A stretch of DNA of 64,000 nucleotides from Lachnospiraceae bacterium (GTDB lineage: Bacteria > Bacillota > Clostridia > Lachnospirales > Lachnospiraceae), in contig CAJTCE010000001.1 of the NCBI GenBank assembly GCA_910574745.1, forward strand, positions 248,001 through 312,000, given 5' to 3'. The notes under the pieces were generated by a model. That model ran no database searches, was not told where the DNA came from, and worked only from the letters and a program-made list of their open reading frames with translations. This document shows, piece after piece, positions 43,486 to 52,337 of the stretch. Position numbers and translations under genes: made by a program. How positions within the stretch are numbered: the stretch's first letter is position 1; each line of letters opens with the position of its first letter.

Positions 43486-45555
43486 TCAGAAAGTAAACTC
43501 TATCTTCTGCAATGCAGCTTCCGCGCTGCAGTTGCCGATATATGCGACATACTTGATATCTTCCGTCACAAATTCATCCTTCTCCTCATCAAAATATGCC
43601 ATATCCCTTTTTGATACGCTCAGGGACACCTTCGTTTCTTCTCCCGGCTCAAGCTCCACACGTGCAAAATCCTTCAGCGCTTTTACCGGTCTGTCTACTT
43701 TGCTTTCCCGACAGCCCACATAAAGCTGTACTACCTCCGCTCCTTTTACGCTGCCGGTATTTTTCAAAGATATGCTGATTTTTGCTGTATCGGCAAAAAC
43801 CTCCGCCTCCGGTTTACCAAAGGAAAACTCAGTGTAGGAAAGTCCATAGCCAAAGGGGTAGAGTACCTTCCTGCCCTCTTTTTCCATCTTGCAATATCCA
43901 TGATAATATTCATATTCGATTTCTTCACAGTCCGGATCAAAGTACGGATAATCCTCTTCACTGTAAGCCACGGTATAAGGAAGCTTTCCACCGGGACACA
44001 CATCTCCAAAAAGAATATCTGCCAGCGCATTTCCACCTTCCATTCCACTGTAGAACGAGAAAACTATGGCCGGAATGTCTTTCTCCCACTCATCGATCAG
44101 AATAGCGCTGCTGCCTACAATCGATACAACCGTATTCTTACAGATTCCTTTTACTCCTTCAATCAGGTCAATATCTCTCTGATGCAGTCTCATGGACACA
44201 CGGTCGCCGCCAACTTCGGCAATATCGCTTCTGTCTGCCAGAAATTCTCCCTCATCACTGTGTATGTATCCGGCCACGATCACTACTGCATCCGCATCTG
44301 CCGCAAGTTCTTTTGCCCGCTTGATATCTTTTCCATCGTTAAAAAGAATCTGTGCCTTCGGCATTTTCTTCATCATTCCCTTGAAGGGAGTTACCGTATA
44401 GTAAGGATGTACTTTACTCGAACCATGATCGCCGATATTCTCAATGTCTCCCAATACGCCCAACACCACTATCTTTTCTGTGTTTTCCTTATCAAAGGGA
44501 AGAACATTTCCTTCATTTTTCAAAAGCACCATAGACTCCTGTGCTGCACGCTTAGCCACTGCCACATGCTTATCACAGGCCAGAATCTCCTCCCCATACT
44601 CCTGAGGATCTTTTCTCGTCTCATAGTAGAGCGTTGTCCGTAAAATATATCCGACAGCCTCATCCAAATCTGCCATTTCCAGCCGTCCGTCTTCCAGGGC
44701 CTTCGGGATATCTTCCATATAATGACAAAAGCATGGCATCTCTATGTTCATACCGCCCTTTACGCCTTCTACCCCATCATGTACAGCCCACAAAAAGTCC
44801 GATAAGGTAAATCCTTCAAACCCCCATTTGTCACGGAGAATATCCCGAAGGAGAAAACTGCTTTCCGATGCCTGCCGGCCAAGCACCTTATTATAAGCTC
44901 CCATTACCGATGCCGCTCCTTCTTCTATACAGCGCTTAAAATGAGGAAGGAATACTTCATGCAGTGCACGCTTCGATATTTGAACGTCTGCTTTAAAACG
45001 GGCATTCTCAATACTGTTCAGCGCAAAATGCTTAATGCATGCCATAACATTCTGACTCTGTACGCCTCTTGTCAGGGCAGCGCCCATTTCTCCCAGATGA
45101 TACTGATCCTCGCCATAGCATTCCTGAGCACGGCCCCATCTGGGATTTCTTGGAAGGTTAATACATATTCCGCCAAAATAATTGCCGCCTACAGCCCTTA
45201 CCTCTGCACCGATTACCTTCCCGATCTCTTCTTCCAGTTCCCGGTCAAAAGTAGCTCCTCTTGCCATAGATACAGGAAAACAAGTGGCAGAACCCGCAAC
45301 TACACCTCTAGGTCCATCCACAAACCGCACATTAGGCAGTCCCAGTCTTTTAACTTCCATTGTAGGGTAAGGCTTTACATTGTAATGTTCAATCAGAAAC
45401 AAATCGTCCAGAAGCTTCTGCTCCGTTACCTGTCCGGACATAATTCCGATCTTCTCATCCACCGTCAGCTTTGGAAGCAATTCTTCCACAAATGTACTGA
45501 TCATTTCTTTGCTACAGTTTTCTGTTAATTTTGTGTTTTTTACTACTTCTCTCAT
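43486..45555 (-). CDS. Beta-glucosidase-type glycoside hydrolase family 3
   Basis: 689 residues, two-domain GH3: RFVDGPRGVVAG and the Lys-His-Phe motif in MACIKHFALNSIENAR, with the nucleophile Asp in FEGFTLSDFLWAVHDGVEG; the C-terminal alpha/beta sandwich has IVVLGVLGDIENIGDHGSS. A fibronectin type III-like domain ends the protein. No signal peptide. It presumably cuts beta-linked oligosaccharides together with the GH42 enzyme; exact specificity is not readable. AGGAGGACG precedes the ATG. Confidence 0.9.
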   Translation of the reverse strand: MREVVKNTKLTENCSKEMISTFVEELLPKLTVDEKIGIMSGQVTEQKLLDDLFLIEHYNVKPYPTMEVKRLGLPNVRFVDGPRGVVAGSATCFPVSMARGATFDRELEEEIGKVIGAEVRAVGGNYFGGICINLPRNPRWGRAQECYGEDQYHLGEMGAALTRGVQSQNVMACIKHFALNSIENARFKADVQISKRALHEVFLPHFKRCIEEGAASVMGAYNKVLGRQASESSFLLRDILRDKWGFEGFTLSDFLWAVHDGVEGVKGGMNIEMPCFCHYMEDIPKALEDGRLEMADLDEAVGYILRTTLYYETRKDPQEYGEEILACDKHVAVAKRAAQESMVLLKNEGNVLPFDKENTEKIVVLGVLGDIENIGDHGSSKVHPYYTVTPFKGMMKKMPKAQILFNDGKDIKRAKELAADADAVVIVAGYIHSDEGEFLADRSDIAEVGGDRVSMRLHQRDIDLIEGVKGICKNTVVSIVGSSAILIDEWEKDIPAIVFSFYSGMEGGNALADILFGDVCPGGKLPYTVAYSEEDYPYFDPDCEEIEYEYYHGYCKMEKEGRKVLYPFGYGLSYTEFSFGKPEAEVFADTAKISISLKNTGSVKGAEVVQLYVGCRESKVDRPVKALKDFARVELEPGEETKVSLSVSKRDMAYFDEEKDEFVTEDIKYVAYIGNCSAEAALQKIEFTF

Positions 45556-45634
45556 TCCGTCCTCCTTTTAATATCAGCTTTTGCCTGTAATATGAATTTT
45601 TCCGGGTACCCGGGCGTATATGTATACCGCTTTA

Positions 45635-46669
45635 CTATTTACGCTTCGCATATTTTCTCATATCGATTATTACTGCCAACAGAATAATCAGACCTTTCAC
45701 AATATACTGCCAATACATGTTCACGCCGATAAACGACAGGCCATAGTTAATGACTGTAAAAATAAGAACACCGATTACGATACCGCCTACCGTACCGATA
45801 CCGCCGGACATGGACACGCCGCCTACTACGCAGGATGCAATAGCATCCATTTCATATCCGTTTCCTGTCGTATTGGATGCGCTTCCGATTCTTCCTACCT
45901 CCAGCACCGCTGCAAAAGCATAAAGAATCGCCGCCAGGGCATAGATGGAAACTTGAATTTTCACTACATTTACGCCTGATACCTGAGCTGCCTCCGGGTT
46001 ACCTCCGATGGCATACATATATTTCCCAAATTTCGTCTTATTCCACAAAATCCACATGGCAGCAACAATAACCGCTGCTATAATGATTAAGTACGGAATC
46101 TGTAGCGGACCTATCTTCAAACTCTTGATACAAATATCCGTAATTCTGTTGGTAATTCCGCCAATGGGCTGTGCGCCGTAAGGTTCCCTGTCGAAATAAA
46201 TAGACGCCGCGCCATAAAGCACAAGCTGCATAGCCAGTGTGGCAATGATCGGGGGTACCTTTAAAACTGCCACACAAATACCTGACAGCATTCCCAGTAC
46301 CGCACAAATCGCCGCGACTACCAAAAAAGGTACGATGACCGGGAGCTCTGCAAGGTTCGGATACATCCGGTATGCATAGCTGGCAGACTGCAGCATGGAA
46401 GCAGAAATAACTGCCGCCAGACCTATCATACGTCCGGTTGACAAATCGCACCCGCGTATCATCAGAACCATTCCTGCTGCCAGGGCAATGATAATTCTTG
46501 TTGATGACTGCGCCAAAATGTTTTTAAAATTTACGATGGATAGAAATCTGGGCTCGATACAGATTACTACAATAATCAGCACCAGCAATACCAGATAAAT
46601 AATTTTTTCCATCAAGAAATCTTTCAAAGAAAAATTTTCTCCTACAAGGGTTTTTTTAATCTTTTCCAC
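45635..46669 (-). CDS. mglC: Galactose/methyl-galactoside ABC transporter permease
   Basis: 344 residues starting with GTG (GGGAGGGG 6 bases upstream), 15 bases after the ATPase gene. About eight to ten membrane segments (ILAQSSTRIIIALAAGMVLM, IVPFLVVAAICAVLG, PYLIIIAAVIVAAMWILW) and the permease signature region NPEAAQVSGVNVVKIQVSIY before the ATPase contact, as in the RbsC/MglC family. It imports sugar delivered by MglB. A short CCGGGTACCCGG palindrome follows the gene at 45602-45613 but lacks a loop. Confidence 0.85.
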   Translation of the reverse strand: MEKIKKTLVGENFSLKDFLMEKIIYLVLLVLIIVVICIEPRFLSIVNFKNILAQSSTRIIIALAAGMVLMIRGCDLSTGRMIGLAAVISASMLQSASYAYRMYPNLAELPVIVPFLVVAAICAVLGMLSGICVAVLKVPPIIATLAMQLVLYGAASIYFDREPYGAQPIGGITNRITDICIKSLKIGPLQIPYLIIIAAVIVAAMWILWNKTKFGKYMYAIGGNPEAAQVSGVNVVKIQVSIYALAAILYAFAAVLEVGRIGSASNTTGNGYEMDAIASCVVGGVSMSGGIGTVGGIVIGVLIFTVINYGLSFIGVNMYWQYIVKGLIILLAVIIDMRKYAKRK

Positions 46670-46684
46670 TTTTGTCCCCTCCCA

Positions 46685-48184
46685 TTATATGTATTTTGCC
46701 GAAGCTTCCATTATTTCAAACTGAGTCGCTTCTTTTGCATTAAAGGTTCCTGCCTGTGTTCCGTTGCTCATGACCATAATTCTGTCACATATCCCGAAAA
46801 GTTCCGGCATTTCCGAACTGACCACTATAATGCTTTTATCTTCTTGCACCAGTTGATTCATCAATTGATATATTTCATATTTTGCCCCTACATCAATACC
46901 TCGCGTAGGTTCATCCAGAAGCAGGATTTCCGGATCGGTCAAAAGCCACCGTCCCAAAATTACCTTTTGCTGGTTTCCTCCTGACAGATTTCCTATCTTG
47001 GTACTGTCAGAGGGTGTTTTAACGTGTATTTTTTGAATCATTTCATCCACATTCTTTTTAATTTTCTTGTTGTTTAAAAAGCCATTCTTCCGGTAAATAT
47101 CGAGATTGGCAATAATCGTGTTGAAGGAGACACTTAAGTCCTGAAAGATACCGTCTTTTCTTCTTTCCTCCGTCAGCATTGCAAATCCGTGTTCCATTGC
47201 TTCCCTCGGCGTTCTGTTCTGAATTTCCTTTCCTTTGTATATAATCTTCCCTGCTCCTTTTTCCCTGATACCAAACAAGGTTTCCAGCACTTCTGTCCTT
47301 CCCGCGCCAACCAGTCCTGCTATACCGAGAATTTCTCCTTTTCTCAGTTCAAAATTTACATCCTTTAATGCCGGCGTCAGGGTAGCAAGATTCTCTACCT
47401 TTAATACTACTTCGCCGGGAGTCACATTTCTCTGCGGATATCTTTCTTTCAGTTCACGTCCTACCATCATCCGGATCAAAGAATCTGTGCTCAATTCTTC
47501 TTTCGGCTCGGTTGCTACCCACTTTCCGTCCCTCATGACAGTAACCTCATCCGAAATTTGCAGAATTTCTTCCATCTTATGGGAAATATAGATAATGCTG
47601 ACACCGTTGCTCCTTAATTTATTTATTATCTTAAATAAATGCTCAACCTCATTTTCCGTCAGGGAAGACGTGGGCTCGTCCATAACAATTACTTTTGCAT
47701 CATAGGACACCGCCTTGGCAATCTCGATCATCTGTCTCTGCGCCACCTGCAGCTTTCCTGTTTTTACCGACGGATCTACATTGATCTCAAATTCATCAAA
47801 TATCTTTTTTGTATCATCATACATTTTTTTATGATTTACCAGCCCCCGCTTCATGGGAAATCTCCCCAGCCAGACATTTTCCATCACGCTGCGGTCCAGC
47901 ACCTGATTTAATTCCTGATGTACCATGGAAATGTGATTCCTCAGCGCTTCTGCCGGTCCGCTGAAATTTACTTTTTCATTGTCCAGAATAATTTCTCCCT
48001 GATCCAAGGCATAGATTCCAAACAGACATTTCATCAATGTGGACTTACCTGCACCGTTTTCCCCCATTAAGGAATGAACGGTTCCCGGTCTTACCTTCAA
48101 TGTCACATCGTCTAATGCTTTGACTCCGGGAAATGCTTTTGTGATATTTTTCATCTCCAGAATATACTTATTCACACCATCCAT
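46685..48184 (-). CDS. mglA: Galactose/methyl-galactoside ABC transporter tandem ATPase
   Basis: 499 residues, the usual RbsA/MglA length. Two ABC domains: the first has [18 protein letters not shown], signature-position [14 protein letters not shown], Walker [17 protein letters not shown] and YISHKMEE; the second has a degenerate Walker [17 protein letters not shown], as normal for this family, with [16 protein letters not shown] and [17 protein letters not shown] intact. It powers sugar import. A terminator-like hairpin separates it from mglB, probably lowering its expression relative to the binding protein. Confidence 0.9.
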   Translation of the reverse strand: MDGVNKYILEMKNITKAFPGVKALDDVTLKVRPGTVHSLMGENGAGKSTLMKCLFGIYALDQGEIILDNEKVNFSGPAEALRNHISMVHQELNQVLDRSVMENVWLGRFPMKRGLVNHKKMYDDTKKIFDEFEINVDPSVKTGKLQVAQRQMIEIAKAVSYDAKVIVMDEPTSSLTENEVEHLFKIINKLRSNGVSIIYISHKMEEILQISDEVTVMRDGKWVATEPKEELSTDSLIRMMVGRELKERYPQRNVTPGEVVLKVENLATLTPALKDVNFELRKGEILGIAGLVGAGRTEVLETLFGIREKGAGKIIYKGKEIQNRTPREAMEHGFAMLTEERRKDGIFQDLSVSFNTIIANLDIYRKNGFLNNKKIKKNVDEMIQKIHVKTPSDSTKIGNLSGGNQQKVILGRWLLTDPEILLLDEPTRGIDVGAKYEIYQLMNQLVQEDKSIIVVSSEMPELFGICDRIMVMSNGTQAGTFNAKEATQFEIMEASAKYI

Positions 48185-48216
48185 CCGTTTCCTTTCTTCC
48201 GTTTTCTATTTTTCGG

Positions 48217-48274
48217 AAAATAATAAACTGCCCCAAAAGCCTCCTCCTTGCAGGAATATCAAGCTTTCGGGGCA
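48217..48274 (-). terminator. Attenuating hairpin between mglB and mglA
   Basis: Minus strand: TGCCCC-G-AAAGC pairs with GCTTT-T-GGGGCA (outer limits 48229 and 48274), then GTTTATTATTTT. The T-run is broken, as expected for a partial terminator that lets the binding-protein mRNA accumulate above the mRNA for the membrane components. Confidence 0.65.
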
Positions 48275-48323
48275 AAATACTTTAGCTTTGCAACAACTCA
48301 GGCTCTTTCGCTGTTACATTTTT

Positions 48324-49478
48324 TTATTCAGTATAGTTTGCAGCCGCTACATCTACGTTCTCCGCTGTAATCGCAGCATAAGGAACACGTACCGCCTTGG
48401 ATCCGTCCGTATCGAATTCGAAGTCTAATCCGTCCAAGGGATCTTTACCCTGGGATACATTTTCTGCAATTTTAACAATTACCTTGCCCTGTGTAGCAGC
48501 ATCCTGCAAAACAGAACCTATTACTTCTCCGCTTTCAATCTTTGCCAGCATTTCAGGCAATGCATCTATTCCGATAATCGGAATATAACGTTCACTTTCT
48601 GCTCCGTCTAAATTAAATCCCGCAGCTTCAATAGACTGCAGTACGCCAAGCGCCATTGCGTCATTTCCGCAAATAATGATTTCTATATCGTCGTCATACT
48701 TGGAAATCCATGCATCCATTTTCTCTTTTGCCTTTGCGGTGTCCCACATACCCGTGTCTCTTTCCAGCACTTCAATTTCGATGCCGGCATCCGTAATCGT
48801 AGATTCCACATAATCAGCTCTAGGCTGGCTTGCGGTATGTCCCGGATCGCCCATAACATTAATGATCTGCAGCTTACCGTCTCCATTCTTATCCATTTCC
48901 GGATGTGCCTTCCAGTACTCTACAATCATCTCTCCCTGGATTGCTGCACCATAGTCACCGCCTGTAGATGTTACCTGATACAGGTTATCATAGGAAGCTA
49001 CCACATCTTTATCCGTAATTTCTTTATTGAAGAAGATAACCGGTACATCGCCTGCGTCCTTACACTTCTGAACGATAACAGGCGCTGCGGTAATATCTAC
49101 TACAGACACGCAGACTGCAACTGCACCTTTTGCCAGCGCGGTATCAATCTGATTCAGCTGAGTTGTCTGATCCAGCTGTCCGTCATCTACATTTACCTGA
49201 AACACTCCGTCGCTGGAATTGGCAATTGCCTTTGCAAGATAAGAGTTAAAGTTATCTGTAGATGAGTAAATGCCCGCTCCTAAAATCGGTAAATCGCCTG
49301 TACTTGCAGCTTCTTTCGCATTCTCCTCTTCCTGAGGCGCTTCAGACACATTTTCTGTGTCCACATTTTCTTCCGTTACCTGTTGCTGTTCTTCCTGCGC
49401 CGGTGTGCTTCCACAGCCTGCAAGCATAGCTGCAATCATGGCAGCGGATAAAATAATACTAATTGCTTTTTTTCTCAT
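48324..49478 (-). CDS. mglB: Galactose/glucose-binding lipoprotein
   Basis: 384 residues. Lipobox in MIAAMLAGCGS (Cys about 22) and a Glu-rich linker to residue about 60, then a type 4 periplasmic-binding domain. MDKNGDGKLQIINVMGDPGH carries the calcium-binding loop (D-x-N-x-D-G-x-x-Q) and PGH motif characteristic of MglB, and ICGNDAMALGVLQSIEAAG and PIIGIDALPEML follow as expected. It catches galactose, glucose or methyl-galactoside at the cell surface. AGGGAGG precedes the ATG; an extended -10 lies at 49510-49518. Confidence 0.88.
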   Translation of the reverse strand: MRKKAISIILSAAMIAAMLAGCGSTPAQEEQQQVTEENVDTENVSEAPQEEENAKEAASTGDLPILGAGIYSSTDNFNSYLAKAIANSSDGVFQVNVDDGQLDQTTQLNQIDTALAKGAVAVCVSVVDITAAPVIVQKCKDAGDVPVIFFNKEITDKDVVASYDNLYQVTSTGGDYGAAIQGEMIVEYWKAHPEMDKNGDGKLQIINVMGDPGHTASQPRADYVESTITDAGIEIEVLERDTGMWDTAKAKEKMDAWISKYDDDIEIIICGNDAMALGVLQSIEAAGFNLDGAESERYIPIIGIDALPEMLAKIESGEVIGSVLQDAATQGKVIVKIAENVSQGKDPLDGLDFEFDTDGSKAVRVPYAAITAENVDVAAANYTE

Positions 49479-49509
49479 GTTTTTACCTCCCTGGTTATTT
49501 TGTACATTT

Positions 49510-49518
49510 AATATAGCA
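49510..49518 (-). promoter_or_regulatory. Extended -10 promoter of mglB; rest of the 309-base gap
   Basis: Minus strand TGCTATATT, an extended -10 (TGn plus TATATT) about 30 bases before the mglB start; the -35 region is poor, suggesting an activator, plausibly the YesN-like regulator. The remainder of the gap (49519-49787) is AT-rich with no gene; it includes the bidirectional terminator at 49748-49773. Confidence 0.5.
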
Positions 49519-49747
49519 TTTGCCCCTTTAATTTCATACTTTCTATCTTTAGATTAGGGGGGATGATTTTTAGAAATATACAATTTGACCAGTTTTTTAT
49601 TTGCATAAAAAAATTATTTGTTATTTTTTACGGTTTCCTTATTAAGCAGATTGTTGACGCTATACTTATAAAATAATCCAACCTTATTTTTGTGCAAAGT
49701 TTACGAAAATATAACATCAAAGTAACCAAAGCAGTCCTTTTCACACA

Positions 49748-49773
49748 AAAACAGACATGTTTCCATGCCTGTT
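49748..49773. terminator. Bidirectional terminator after the degenerate ABC gene
   Basis: Arms AAACAG-A-CATG and CATG-C-CTGTTT with a TTTC loop. On the minus strand it is followed by a short T-run (TTTTTGTG context) 15 bases after the stop at 49788, ending the regulator operon; on the plus strand CTTTTTT follows. Confidence 0.7.
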
Positions 49774-49787
49774 TCTTTTTTCCCGTC

Positions 49788-51251
49788 TTATTCGCTGTAT
49801 AGCAGCTGGTAAATCTCATTCTCATCTACCATATGGCCGTCCCTGATATAAATATTACTCCCTTCCATCAGATTCAAATCTGATAAATTCGTCGTCAACG
49901 CAATAATTGTGATTCCTCTGTCCTGCAGCTTTGCAAACATCTCCAAGGTTACTTTTCTGATATGAATATCCAGTTCCAGAAACGGCTTTTCGCAGATAAG
50001 CACTTTAGGCGCCGCCAAATAATATTTGCCCAACTGAATTTTCTGGAGGACATCCGGCGATAAATTCCTCAGTTTCCGATTCGCCATCCCTTCCCCAAGG
50101 TTGTTCTCAATATACTGGTATACACTCTTTCTGTATTTAGGCATCATCCAGAGCATTCCCACCTTTTCTGTCAGTTCCAGCATAAGATTGTCCGCAACCG
50201 TCATATCCTGTATCAGCATGCTCCTATATGGCATTTCCCCGCTGTAACGTAAGCCTTTCTTTCTCCATTCCCGAATATTTCTGCAATGCACCTTTTTCTC
50301 TTCCAGATAAACCGCACCTGATTGAATCCTTCCTCCATCCATAAAAATCTCTTTGAAGTCTTCCATATTTCCCGCATTGATAAAGAAAATCTTAAGGACT
50401 TCTCCTCTTTCTGCAGAAAATGAGATATCTTTCAATTCCGGCGTACATATCTTTTCCATCCGGAACACTGTATCTTCAGCGTCTTCTATTTCTCCCATCC
50501 TTAATCCGGGCTCCGGTTTCTTTTCCGTTCCTTCCTGCCTGCCCGCCAAAAAGTCATACAGTTTCTGTTTGTCAACAAATTCCGGCTCAAAGCATCCCAT
50601 ATCTTTGCCATTCTTTATGATCAATAACTGATTGGTCCAATTAAATGCAATATCATCAAAAGTCTCCAGCAAAATAAAGCTCAGCCCCTTCTGCTTCAAT
50701 TTCAGCAAAAGGCGATATATTTCCGCTCGTTCGTTCTTCTGAAGAAATCCTGTCAGATCCGCCAGAACAACAACACTCTTCTTCTCTGCATAGGCTTTAA
50801 TCAGTTCTATGACCACTCTCTCTTTTACTGTCAAAGACTTAACCGGCTTGTTCAGCTGCATGAAAACATCAAAAATATCACAATATTCTTTTGTCATCTC
50901 ATAGTATTTTTTCTTATGTACAATATTGCTTTTATCCGCAAAAATACAAACATTCTCCGCAATGGATAAGGACGTCAGCAGTTTGCTCTTTTTTTCTATG
51001 ACCGAAAATTCACGAGCCAGCATCTGAATCGCATTTCCATTTTTAACAAGACTATGCCGGAATCTGACTCTTCCTCTGACAACTTCGCATCCTCCCTCAA
51101 AAAAGTCCAGCAGAGTGTTTCTTTCGTCTATACTGTCGCAGATAATCCCGTAAACATCTCCTTCATACAAGTGCATATTAAATCCACGAATGATTTCTTT
51201 GGCATTTTCTCTCAGCGTAGTCTCTTCCAATGCAAACAGTTCTTTTTTCAT
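49788..51251 (-). CDS. Catalytically dead tandem ABC protein (MglA/RbsA-like) in sensor operon
   Basis: 487 residues with the two-domain layout of RbsA/MglA but no intact catalytic motif. Domain 1: Walker A is replaced by IICDSIDERNTLLDFFEG, the signature by SLTVKERVVIELIKAYA, Walker B by VVVLADLTGFLQKNE (no DE) and the switch His by LLETFDDIA. Domain 2: IFFINAGNMEDFKEIF for Walker A, LRNLSPDVLQKIQLGKYYL for the signature, VLICEKPFLELDI for Walker B. The frame is long and clean, so it is a maintained pseudo-enzyme, not a pseudogene. It follows the kinase gene by 3 bases and precedes mglB, suggesting it links transporter state to the sensor. Confidence 0.85.
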   Translation of the reverse strand: MKKELFALEETTLRENAKEIIRGFNMHLYEGDVYGIICDSIDERNTLLDFFEGGCEVVRGRVRFRHSLVKNGNAIQMLAREFSVIEKKSKLLTSLSIAENVCIFADKSNIVHKKKYYEMTKEYCDIFDVFMQLNKPVKSLTVKERVVIELIKAYAEKKSVVVLADLTGFLQKNERAEIYRLLLKLKQKGLSFILLETFDDIAFNWTNQLLIIKNGKDMGCFEPEFVDKQKLYDFLAGRQEGTEKKPEPGLRMGEIEDAEDTVFRMEKICTPELKDISFSAERGEVLKIFFINAGNMEDFKEIFMDGGRIQSGAVYLEEKKVHCRNIREWRKKGLRYSGEMPYRSMLIQDMTVADNLMLELTEKVGMLWMMPKYRKSVYQYIENNLGEGMANRKLRNLSPDVLQKIQLGKYYLAAPKVLICEKPFLELDIHIRKVTLEMFAKLQDRGITIIALTTNLSDLNLMEGSNIYIRDGHMVDENEIYQLLYSE

Positions 51252-51254
51252 CTT

Positions 51255-52283
51255 TTAAACCTTATCCTTCTTATATAAGGCCGGAAGTATCAGGGTTACC
51301 TTCGTTCCTATTCCCACAATGCTGTCCACACGAATCCCATACCTTTCCCCAAATAGGAGCTTGATTCGCCGGCATACATTTTTCAGGGCTATTCCCCCCA
51401 TCTTCCCTTCTCCATCCTCTACAATATAGCCTACAGACACACGATCTAACCGTTCGCTCAGTTCTGAAAGCTTCTTTTCCTCAATTCCCACGCCGTTATC
51501 ACTGATACAAATATGCAGATCATCATCTACCAGCTCAAGCACCAGGCTGATCCGTCCTTTTTCGCGCTTCCTTTCCAATCCATGAAAAATCGCATTCTCG
51601 ATTATCGGCTGCAAAGACAGTTTCGGACACTGCATCCGAAGAATATTCTCCTCTTCATCACAAATCCGGACTTCTATGGATAATTTCTCGCCAAAACGAT
51701 ACTGCTGGATCTTAAAATAATTCTCTACATTATCCAGTTCCTCTCTGATTGTAACCAGATTGCTGTTCTCCGTAATCGTATAGCGGAAAAATGAGGATAA
51801 CGTCTCTGTAATATCCGCGATATTATCCATTCCGGCACACAGTGCATCGCCTCTTATTGCCTCAAGTGTGTTATAAAGGAAATGCGGATTGATCTGATTC
51901 TGCAAAGCCAGAAACTCAGCCTGCTTCGTTGAAAGCTGTATCGTATACTGCCGTTCCAAAAGTCCGTCCAAACGCTCCACCGCCGGCGCCAGCATCGGAA
52001 ACAGATTCCCTATATGGTCAATAAACTCCTGATAAATCTTTCCCTCTGAAAATCTCTCGCATAAATCCCTGTAATACTTTTCTTTTTTTAATAGAAAGCA
52101 CAGTCCCGAAATGTCTGCCGCCATAAAACATACTACAAGCAAAATCAAACATATCAGCACTTGTACACTCAGCTTCCATACTCCAAACAAAGACAGTAAG
52201 TTCACTGTCATTGCCGCTGTTAAAAAAAGTATCTGCATAACGCAGAATATCTTTATCATTGTAAAATAATACTTTTTTTCCAT
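51255..52283 (-). CDS. YesM-type sensor histidine kinase without extracellular domain
   Basis: The start at 52283 has GGGG 5 bases upstream; 342 residues. Two hydrophobic helices (about residues 9-30 and 38-60) are joined by only a few residues, so no external ligand domain exists. The His kinase core is typical of the YesM family: LQNQINPHFLYNTLEAI (phospho-His), SLQPIIENAIFHGL (N box), CISDNGVGIEEK (G1). A kinase without a sensor domain must be told of the signal by a partner, such as a binding protein, permease or the dead ABC protein encoded next to it. Confidence 0.85.
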   Translation of the reverse strand: MEKKYYFTMIKIFCVMQILFLTAAMTVNLLSLFGVWKLSVQVLICLILLVVCFMAADISGLCFLLKKEKYYRDLCERFSEGKIYQEFIDHIGNLFPMLAPAVERLDGLLERQYTIQLSTKQAEFLALQNQINPHFLYNTLEAIRGDALCAGMDNIADITETLSSFFRYTITENSNLVTIREELDNVENYFKIQQYRFGEKLSIEVRICDEEENILRMQCPKLSLQPIIENAIFHGLERKREKGRISLVLELVDDDLHICISDNGVGIEEKKLSELSERLDRVSVGYIVEDGEGKMGGIALKNVCRRIKLLFGERYGIRVDSIVGIGTKVTLILPALYKKDKV

Positions 52284-52337
52284 GATTTCCCCGCCATTCG
52301 TCAAACCGGTACGTTTCTGTCATCCACGCTGCAGAAA

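Noticed and set aside
43900-44643. Plus-strand open frame of 247 codons
   Set aside because: Antisense to the GH3 gene; composition typical of a shadow frame.
49788-51251. Calling the dead ABC gene an ordinary sugar transporter ATPase or a pseudogene
   Set aside because: All catalytic motifs are missing, so it is not an active ATPase; the uninterrupted frame and operon placement argue against decay.
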